A stretch of DNA of 64,000 nucleotides from Alentia gelatinosa (taxonomy: Eukaryota; Annelida; Polychaeta; Phyllodocida; Polynoidae). Both the position numbers and the translations under genes were made by a program. Of the stretch, positions 56,899 through 64,000 are shown piece by piece (within the stretch, counting starts at the first letter, position 1; every line of letters starts with the position of its first letter). The DNA lies in the NCBI GenBank assembly GCA_950022655.1, contig OX465580.1, forward strand, positions 93,390,797 through 93,454,796, written 5' to 3'. Under the pieces are notes generated by a model. That model saw only the letters and a program-made list of their open reading frames with translations. It had not been told where the DNA came from and ran no database searches.

Positions 56899-57921
56899 TC
56901 ACTTTTTGAAGGAAAGAGACTTAATAAGAGACTTGTTGACTGTCTTTTTGTCGGAGACCTTGATGTATGCACGGTGTGCATCAGATCTCCAGCCTCCATA
57001 CTTCTGGATTTCAAGTTCGGGTATGCCGGCCTGGAATGCCTGCGTGGCCGCGGCCTTCCTGAGGCTGTGGAGGGTGTATTTCTTTACAGGTTGGCCTGTG
57101 GCCTGCAGGAGGCCGTTCCATTCCCTCGTCATCATACGGGATGTGACGATTGTCCCATCGGGCAGCGTGAGGAACGGATCCCGAAGTGTAGCCGTAGGGG
57201 CCACCCGTAGCATCTCCCGAGTTGCGTGTAGGGGACAGAACCTGGTATCGTCCGCGGCCTCCTTCTGCTCCCCTATGTGCTGTAGGTTTTTGGCCGCCTT
57301 GATGGTGATTCTCACGTGCCGGGCGCCGATGACCACGTCCCCTCCTGTCAGATGGCGTGCCGGGTCAAACGCGTGTGCGGATTGCGGCGCCACCTCCCCC
57401 TGCCGTAGGGCCGCAGAGTAGATCAGTAGTAGACCCGCCCTTATCGCCGTATGGAGGGGCGATGCGGCGAGGCCGTCGAGAACGGCCCGGAAGACATCCA
57501 TCGGGACTGGCGGCTTTACATTCAGCACATATTTCTTGTTTCTTCTCATTCCTCCGAGGGCACGCTTCACTCGATGGTCCTCCGTTGGACGGACGTCGGC
57601 CCCCGTTAGTCGCAGATGCGCGCGGACGTGCGACAGATGATTCGCGACTGTAGCCGGCGAGGGGGCGTGGTCCGCCACATACTCCATGTACGACGTGATC
57701 AGGCTCACGGTCGGTGCCCCAGGGTCGATCCTCATCCGGTTGCAGAACGCGAGGTATGTGCTCACTGCGGATCGCTGGTTGGCGAGTGTGCCTGGGGCAC
57801 GAGCCTCTGACTGCCGCGAAGATGCCTTCGCTTGGAGTGAAAGAAGCGCCGGATCTGCAGAAGAGACGGAGTATGGGTACAAAAGATGCATGGGTACATG
57901 GGACGATAGGGTACAGTTCAT
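56899..57921 (-). CDS. Tyrosine recombinase of the DIRS-order element, open frame
   Basis: ATG at 57921, 340 residues, no stop. Core-binding domain about residues 40-125 (STYLAFCNRMRID, SYMEYVADHAPSP, NHLSHVRAHLRLTG), catalytic domain about 150-330 with AALRQGEVAP (Arg), ITIKAAKNLQHIG, HSLRKAAATQAF (H-x-x-R), YGGWRSDAHRAYIK (third box and Tyr). Its first part overlaps the RNase H frame, as in other DIRS elements. It would integrate the circular cDNA by site-specific strand exchange. It is the best preserved enzyme frame in the window and might be functional; expression is unknown. Confidence 0.85.
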   Translation of the reverse strand: MNCTLSSHVPMHLLYPYSVSSADPALLSLQAKASSRQSEARAPGTLANQRSAVSTYLAFCNRMRIDPGAPTVSLITSYMEYVADHAPSPATVANHLSHVRAHLRLTGADVRPTEDHRVKRALGGMRRNKKYVLNVKPPVPMDVFRAVLDGLAASPLHTAIRAGLLLIYSAALRQGEVAPQSAHAFDPARHLTGGDVVIGARHVRITIKAAKNLQHIGEQKEAADDTRFCPLHATREMLRVAPTATLRDPFLTLPDGTIVTSRMMTREWNGLLQATGQPVKKYTLHSLRKAAATQAFQAGIPELEIQKYGGWRSDAHRAYIKVSDKKTVNKSLIKSLSFKK

Positions 57922-57979
57922 GAAGTTGAATGAGAGAATCTGCCTTATCGTAGTCCGCTGTTGAGAGATGAGCCCTGCT

Positions 57980-59727
57980 CAGTGCATCTGCGATCACATT
58001 TTGCACCCCAGGAATATGAGTGAAAACTAGCTCCACCTGTAGGTATTCTGTGAAAACCTAGGAACGGTTCAGGGTCTGAACGGTTCCTAGGTTGTCACAG
58101 AATACCTCGATCTGTCTGTGATAAACGTGTGGAGTGCATATATGGTATTCAGAGCCTCGAGCTCTGAGATGCACTCCATGGGGTCGATCACGGGGCACAC
58201 CTGCCCGGAGTATGAGTAACGGCCGTCAGTGCCTCCTACGCCCGAGAGGCAGGCATCGACCGTGATCCACCTGGTCAGGGGTCCTCGAGGGATGAGAGCG
58301 CGGCCGTTCCATCCTTCCGCGAATTTCACAAACCAGTCCAAGTCCTGACGCATCTCAGAATTGATGTTCAGGTAGAACCCCGTCATCCCTCGCAGAGCCT
58401 CTAGCAACTTGGAGACGAAAGCACGTGCCGGTCTGATGCACCTCGCCACGTGGAGGATCCTACCCAGCACTGACTGGAGCTGTCTCTTGGTGAGGGTGCG
58501 GCGTTTGGCGACGGCCGACACGTGAGCGCGTATCTCCTCCAACTTGGCCGTCGGGATGGAGAGTGTCATCCTACGGGCGTCGATCTCGATGCCTAGCCAG
58601 GTGACAATTTGGCTAGGTTCCTGGGCCCTATCGTAGGCCTTGGGGAGTCCCAGCTCGCTGAATAATTCATGTGCAACTTTGAAGTTCACGGCCGCCTTAC
58701 CTCAGTCCTCGGAGAGGATTATCAAATCATCGAGGTACATCGCGGCCGTGACTCCCTTTGATCCCAGGATCCCCACGATGGCCTCGGCCACACACTGCAT
58801 GTGATAGGAGGAGGCACGGGCGCCGAACGGCATGGCCATATCACAGTAGTGCCCGTCCTCCCACTTGAAACATAACAGAGGCCAGTCGAGGGGGTCGCAT
58901 CTGAAATTCTTGTAGGCATGCGACACGTCAATTGATGACATAAAAGACGAGGTGCCTGCCTTCACAAGTTTGGTGACAAACTCGTCAACCGTTGGGAGGC
59001 CATGGTCTCGTTCCAGCCCGTAGACCGAGTTCTTAATAACGAACGAGTTCACGCTGCGCTCCCGCGGGAAAGTCATGTCTGTAAGGATCCGCCTATCGTC
59101 CGTGCCCTGCTTCTCCCGTGTCATTAGTGGCGACACATGACACCACGGGCTTTAAGGCGGCTCCTCAAATGGTCCCATCATGTTTGTGAAGGATGCCTCC
59201 TTCGCCAGGAACTTTTCTACCTGTTCCGGGTACCCGGTCGCACTGGGGTGGTTGGCCATGCCCCTCGTGTTGCATACCGGTCCAAGGTATCCTAGGGGGA
59301 AGCCATAGTGAAGGAATCCCAGGAGCTCCTGAGCCCCTTCAACGTATCGATCCCAGGCCGGCAGGTGTAGGTCTGAAGGCACTTCAATCCTCGCGCCGAG
59401 AGCGTTGGGGAGTCCTGTGTCGCGCATGGCCCGGTAGATCTCCGCGGCCGCGAACTCCGGCCAGTTATTCCGGCGATGATCACGGAAGGCGAACGGGTCC
59501 GTCCTCATGCCCTCCCGGTGGATTCCGGTCTCGCACACTTCTTTTAGTGCGTCGAAGTCCGGAGTGTTAGTTTCCTGGGAGCCGGGTGACGCAGTAACAC
59601 TAACACCGGCCACGCAGCAAGACATAGCTGGCGCGGGGGAAACGGTGGGCATCTCCTCCGGGAGTGTATTCCCCGCAGCTTTGTTATTGTTTACCTCCTC
59701 CCCTCGGCCACGTGCCAAGGGGGTCAC
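57980..59727 (-). pseudogene. DIRS-order reverse transcriptase/RNase H
   Basis: One frame down to 58087 except for TAA at 59154-59152 and TGA at 58704-58702 (CGA in the other copy). Starts around MSCCVAGVSVTAS; then GFLHYGFPLGYLG, TFPRERSVNSFV, SSIDVSHAYKNFR, MPFGARASSYHMQC, MYLDDLIILSED (catalytic YLDD), WLGIEIDARR, QSVLGRILHVARC, RNase H ITVDACLSGVGG. At 58107-58041 part of RNase H is replaced by a quasi-palindrome that shifts the frame; the end resumes with VFTHIPGVQNVIADALSRAHL. The element therefore cannot make an active RT/RNase H itself. Confidence 0.85.
58041..58107. repeat. Quasi-palindrome within RNase H
   Basis: Arms 58041-58072 and 58076-58107 are reverse complements at 30 of 32 positions with a 3-base spacer. 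The plus-strand family copy has ordinary, longer coding sequence here (EVFCDNLGTVQTLNSGRAR and following), so the palindrome is a new lesion. Confidence 0.9.
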
Positions 59728-59846
59728 GTGACTCCTGACATCACGTGTGGGGGCCGGCTTCGTTACATCACACTCCGGGCCGCCGGCCCCCCTTTGATCC
59801 TCGTGTCGCGCCTCGCCTACTCGCGGGACGCGACCTGACCGTTTTT

Positions 59847-61013
59847 TTAAGTCGGCTGGTGTCGGTGCAAGCTCTGTGGTGCCGCTGGCCTCGTGGTGCT
59901 CTGGAGTTGGTATCCCGCCTGTGGTCCCCGCCGGGGTGTGGGTACAGGGGGAGCCGCTGTGTTGTTCTCATATCCGTGGCCGTACGTGAGTTTCCGATTG
60001 CAGGCGTGTACCGAGTGTCCACACTGGCGACCCACCGAATTGCAGAAACTACACACGTGCAGCCACCGGATGCCCCCTTCGCTGTGGCCGTTACGGTGGC
60101 AGCACCCCCTCTCACCATTGAAGTCCTGGCACGGGGCCTCTGTGCCTCGTGAGTGTCCGGTCTCGTTGTTGTTACTGGAGCTTGTGGTGTTGGTGGTGGT
60201 CATGGCAAGCCGGACGCGCTCTTCCTGTATCCGGCCGTGCTCGGACCACAGCATCCTGCCCGACTCCACCTGGTCAAAAACGTATTTGCTCCACCGCCTG
60301 ACCCCGGCCCACGGCTGTGCCTGGGTGTCAACCATAACTTGATACAGGTGCCTGAACATGTGGTCCTTATCCTCGGGGAGCAAGGCACGCTCATCACTCA
60401 ACAGGGCCACAAAACAACTAATGTACTCGAGGGGCCCGAGGCTCGACCGTAGGTCCAGCTTCTGATGTAGGGTGTACACGCCGTCCCGGTCCATGAACAT
60501 GTACGGCTTAGCAGTCAGCCTACGGGCATTAAGATCAGAGAGTAACGAGCTCTTACCGGTGGTACGATCATGGCGCATGGCCTCACGGCCGAATTCCCAC
60601 TGGAGGTGTTCCTCGGTCGTATAGGTCTCCCTAAGTTGTCGAGGTGGAGGCAGCAGGCGCTCAGTCTGCTCCTGTGCCCAGTCCCGGGTCCGTTCGGCTG
60701 CAGACGACGCCCGTGAGCCGCTCCTCCTTGACGCAGGCCATGAAATCTGCATGATGGTGTCCATCATCCCGTCCATTTGCCGTGATATCTTCGTCACGTC
60801 GGTTTTGACCTTGTTGACGTCGGTTCTTACTCCCCCGAGGTTGGTCTCTAGGGCTGTAATGCGTGAAGCCCGAGACCGCCCGCTCGTGCTGGTGCCTTGC
60901 TGGGAGACCGAGTCCACGTGGTCACTCTCGGCCGACGGTTCCTGCTGCCGCAGGGTGATTTCCGAATCTGTCTCTGTTGCCGGAGGGGCAGCCATAGCAC
61001 TTCTGGTCAACAT
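59847..61013 (-). CDS. DIRS-order gag, open frame, with Cys/His finger
   Basis: ATG at 61013 (MLTRSAMAAPPATE), 388 residues. Polar N-terminus, a short coiled-coil-like stretch (NLGGVRTDVNKVKTDVTKIS), an Arg/Ser tract, the conserved domain with KPYMFMDRDGVYTLHQKLDL and LEYISCFVALLSDERALL, then a Thr/Ser/Asn linker and a Cys/His-rich region (CQDFNGERGCCHRNGHSEG ... HVCSFCNSVGRQCGHSVHAC), typical of DIRS gag proteins that bind nucleic acid, and a Pro-rich end. It ends at 59847, upstream of pol in another frame. No lesion seen. Confidence 0.75.
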   Translation of the reverse strand: MLTRSAMAAPPATETDSEITLRQQEPSAESDHVDSVSQQGTSTSGRSRASRITALETNLGGVRTDVNKVKTDVTKISRQMDGMMDTIMQISWPASRRSGSRASSAAERTRDWAQEQTERLLPPPRQLRETYTTEEHLQWEFGREAMRHDRTTGKSSLLSDLNARRLTAKPYMFMDRDGVYTLHQKLDLRSSLGPLEYISCFVALLSDERALLPEDKDHMFRHLYQVMVDTQAQPWAGVRRWSKYVFDQVESGRMLWSEHGRIQEERVRLAMTTTNTTSSSNNNETGHSRGTEAPCQDFNGERGCCHRNGHSEGGIRWLHVCSFCNSVGRQCGHSVHACNRKLTYGHGYENNTAAPPVPTPRRGPQAGYQLQSTTRPAAPQSLHRHQPT

Positions 61014-61129
61014 AATACACGATAATTCAACTAAACCACTGTATCGCTTGGTATCCCAGTACACAGTAACCGATATTCGGGGAATATGGAGACCGGAGGT
61101 ACGACGGCGGAATTGCCAAGGAGGGGAGT

Positions 61130-61312
61130 AGAAAAAGTATGTGTATAGGGTTTGAGACCTGAGAAGCGTATGAGGCAGAGTACAGTGTCGACCTAGCGCA
61201 CTTTGATGTTTAGTGCGGCCGGTAGTGGAGAGGTGGCGCAGGGGTGCACTAGTGCAGAGGTGTTTCACCAGGGGGGGGCAATGACCACCCCTGACCAAAG
61301 GCCATGGGTAAC
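61130..61312 (-). repeat. A1 terminal repeat
   Basis: Left end of the minus-strand element, nearly identical to A2 (56421-56602) and clearly related to 39249-39440. Starts GGTTACCCATGGCC on the minus strand. Confidence 0.85.
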
Positions 61313-63469
61313 CAATTCTGCCAGACCCTGGCCGACGATTATGAAAGGGCTGTCGGCTACATGGAACAGGCCCTTTAGCGAGGACATGTATGAGAGCACA
61401 CCAATGAGACTAGGGGACCCTAATCACCAATAGTAGGTATGCTAAATTCACAGTAATCCAAGACTAAAGCCAAACCCATTTTTAATTTCATTCCATTTAT
61501 TCCAACCTTTCACTCTAATCCCAATAACTATGTCAAGTAGGTCTATGACTTTTTGAAAATATGACAATTCTAATAAGATCAATCCAGTTTTTGTCAGATC
61601 CCTGCAAACAGTGACCACACAATGTCAGTTGGCACTATTCTTCCTCATATGTTGTGGGTATGTGTACTATAAATACATGTAGCAGAGGCCAGTCACTGTG
61701 ACCAATGTTTTCAAATTTATAGACACTGATGGAACACCCCTTATATATTAACCTTAAAATCATCGTAGATCTACTACAAAATTTGTTTTTATCACAGGAG
61801 GGCCAGTAGCTGTCTTAATAATGTAGAAATGCCCATAATTATTAGAAACAATGCCATAGAAGAAGTGTTTCTACATTGGCAGAATGCTGGGAGCTGTTTC
61901 AATGCAACCACAACAGCGAGAGCATTCAACAACACCAACAGCGGGGTCTCGTTTCATCCCTTCGCTATGCCAGCATAGTGAACGAGACATTTAATAAATC
62001 TATATCTAATGAATAATTCAATAATTCCAAATCATTCCCCGTGTCATTCCCCATATTTCAGTTTTTATTTGACGTCCCTATGTGCTTTATTGACTGAGTT
62101 ATGGTTCCAGATACTGTAGCTCTTGTTTGTAAGTGATAGCCTAGGATCAAGCAATGCAGTAGGTTTGTCGGAATGGCTTAAGTGATGCAGTAACCGCAGC
62201 TGTGGCTCAAATAGAATAAGGGTTCTTCCAAAGGTGTTTACCACTAGAGAATTATGAAAAAATGTATGATTAAAAGATATATATGGAATTGTTCACAGCA
62301 TGTTTTTCTTTACTTAAATATGTTATGATATCTGATACAATACGTTTTGTAACATTGTTATGATCAGTACGAGAGGGTAGACCCTCTTGTGAAAGTGACA
62401 GTAAGAGCCGGCCCCCACCTACCTGAATTCTGCTCCTGATTGGCCTTACGATGGCCTTCCCGACACCATTCCGATTCTATCGCGAGTTAAGCTTAAATCG
62501 TGGTAGGTGGAACAGGTTTCTGCGATTCACTCTACGATACCCCACGATAGGCTGCGATAGAAAACGCCAATCATAGAGGTCACGATAACTTCCAACATGT
62601 TGGAAATTTCGTAGGCTGTCGTAGCCTATTGGAAGTAATTTAACAGGAAAATATCTCTTGTGGATGGAATAATTGGTGAAAAATTATGTAATTCTGGAAA
62701 TAGGTAGGGTGCATGTAGATGTGTAATCGCTGTAAATATGATATTATTTGATGAAGTCTTAGTGTCTGAAAATAATAGTTTTATATCGGAATTATTATTC
62801 TACCACAGTTATATTATTCAATTCGATTGTTTTAGTGTTTGAAAACAATGTCATAATATATCGTAGGTATCTGTAGAAAATTATTCGGATTCATTCAATA
62901 TTTCCAAAATTATAGTATATATCAATATTAAACAGTGGCAGTAACATCGGCAGGACATTTAGTTATGAAACGGTTATTGCCACTGTTGGAGCCACTCACA
63001 CTGAAAGTGCTGCTCACTGTTGCGTCCGCCAAGTATTGAAATCGGAACTGCCAAAATTAGTCATCAATAAGGATTTGAATGTATGATCACTTGGATAATG
63101 TTACAGTAGTGATTTTCGAGATTGTTGAGTGAATTTCATACAAATGCCCATTCATCACAGCAATTGTCATTTACCTTACATTTTTCTTAGGCAGCTGTTC
63201 TTTTATCAGGGTTTATTTGTTGAAAATATCTACCTTTATGATGACATAACAGATTAATCAGGACACAAATGACAATACAAGGGCCTACAATAAACCTGCG
63301 ATAGTCTCTGCTTCAATAGGCTAAATAATTTGCTGCTAACATTAGTAAGACAATCATTGAAAAACATTGCACTGTTATCTCAGCAAGGCTCTTACACGGC
63401 AGATCACTAGATCTCAGTTCTAGAACCTCTTACGTGGGTGAATCGCAAAAATGTGAATCATTGAAATTG
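61313..63469. other. Gene-free stretch
   Basis: No coding region recognised. It contains a hairpin (GTCTCGTT at 61946-61953 against 61981-61988) and, at about 62440-62640, a segment rich in ACGAT/TCGTA words resembling the ends of the Harbinger-like element at 46757. Otherwise nothing seen. Confidence 0.45.
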
Positions 63470-63600
63470 AACCCCCCGGGACTAGGCAAATACGGCAAAA
63501 TGGAATGCCCTCCACCCGGCAAATATCCAAAAATGAAATCCCTTCCCCCCCAGGCCAATACCTAAAAATGAAATGCCCCCTCCAATAGCTCACCCCCCCC
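63470..63600. repeat. Three to four degenerate ~36-bp tandem repeats
   Basis: The motif GGCAAATA-x4-AAAATGAAATGCCC-CC recurs three times with changes, rich in C runs on the plus strand. Translatable on the minus strand but judged non-coding. Confidence 0.6.
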
Positions 63601-64000
63601 CCCTTACCGTAAATAATGAATGGCCCCTTATGCATAAGCACTAATTTCATATTTTCAGAGAACATAAATACTACAACGCTGATGTTAAGGCATATTTATT
63701 GTTTTGTGATTTAATAGCATATACCCATGTGTGTGCAGAGGGAGCGGATCAAGATCTAGGCTGTGGGCGTTTTCTGGATAAGTTCCTGTGTTATCCGCTG
63801 GAGGGCGTGTCGGAAGTTGCCGGCCTTTGTAACACTTGCTGATATTCATTAATCATAACCGTCCCTTCTGTTCAATTCGCCAAGAGTCCTATGCGCAAAA
63901 GGAGCTATTTCTTTTACGTCAGCTCTTATTGTCTTGCTCTTCAGGTGTTTTGACAAACAACTAAGACAAGGACAGATCCATAGACAGTATAAATAATAGC
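63601..64000. other. Gene-free end of the window
   Basis: No gene or repeat recognised. Confidence 0.4.

Larger units (their letters stand above)
56121..61312 (-). mobile_element. DIRS-order retrotransposon, minus-strand copy with A1-B1-A2-B2 ends
   Basis: Read on the minus strand: A1 (61312-61130, starting GGTTACCCATGG), gag, RT/RNase H, tyrosine recombinase, B1 (56852-56603), A2 (56602-56421) and B2 (56372-56121). This split direct repeat order is the hallmark of PAT/Ngaro-type elements and is needed to regenerate the full genome through a circle. The B1-A2 border (GGGGTAATGGGTTACCCATG) is a joined right and left end. Gag and recombinase are open; RT/RNase H has two stops and a palindromic lesion. 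No target duplication is expected for recombinase-mediated insertion. Confidence 0.85.

Noticed and set aside
63420..63665. 81-residue minus-strand protein
   Set aside because: Translation of a degenerate ~36-bp tandem repeat; no independent support.

Overview
The window is a eukaryotic, almost certainly invertebrate animal, genome segment built mostly of transposable elements. No bacterial gene organisation, no rRNA or tRNA gene and no convincing host protein-coding gene was found. APE-type LINEs with poly(A) tails, an L1-type LINE, a Ty3/Gypsy LTR element, several DIRS-order (tyrosine-recombinase) retrotransposons and DNA transposons of CACTA, piggyBac and Harbinger type occur together; this mixture is typical of molluscs, echinoderms, amphioxus or cnidarians. 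The species cannot be fixed from the sequence alone.

Layout. 1-6239: an AT-rich DIRS-order element. Its gag is decayed, most of its RT is deleted, its RNase H/recombinase segment is present up to three times in identical copies, and its recombinase is split by a 927-bp CACTA-like DNA transposon. It ends in a repeat-spacer-repeat block of the kind seen in PAT/Ngaro elements. 6240-12909: a long APE-type LINE whose upstream coding region carries an RRM-like domain, a NADAR-like domain and an SGNH-hydrolase-like domain, followed by endonuclease and RT and a poly(A) tail. 12910-13953: a second, internally deleted LINE. 13954-20120: about 6 kb with no recognisable gene but with striking inverted repeats. 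20125-21410: a minus-strand LINE fragment.

21826-38990 is a nest of insertions. An L1-type LINE (minus strand) was split by a minus-strand Gypsy element (22012-38235, LTRs about 99% identical). The Gypsy element was in turn hit by a nearly intact plus-strand LINE between primer binding site and gag (about 34160-37680) and by a piggyBac-like MITE in its 3' LTR (22186-22549). Between pol and the 3' LTR the Gypsy element carries a reading frame of about 1,046 codons of unknown function with Cys/His clusters.

39249-45842 (+) and 56123-61312 (-) are two GC-rich copies of one DIRS-order family with gag, RT/RNase H and tyrosine recombinase. The minus-strand copy has complete A1-ORFs-B1-A2-B2 split direct repeats, an open gag and an open recombinase. 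The plus-strand copy carries a 2.1-kb Harbinger-like insertion (40903-43016); a related one lies at 46757-47590. Between and after them lie a degenerate DIRS-like fragment (48340-50210), two LINE relics (51550-52500, 53690-54276) and gene-free sequence to the end.

Nearly every reading frame is broken, so most gene entries are given as pseudogenes. The frames with fewest breaks are the recombinase and gag of the 56-61 kb element, ORF2 of the 34-37 kb LINE (one stop) and the Gypsy accessory frame (two stops).
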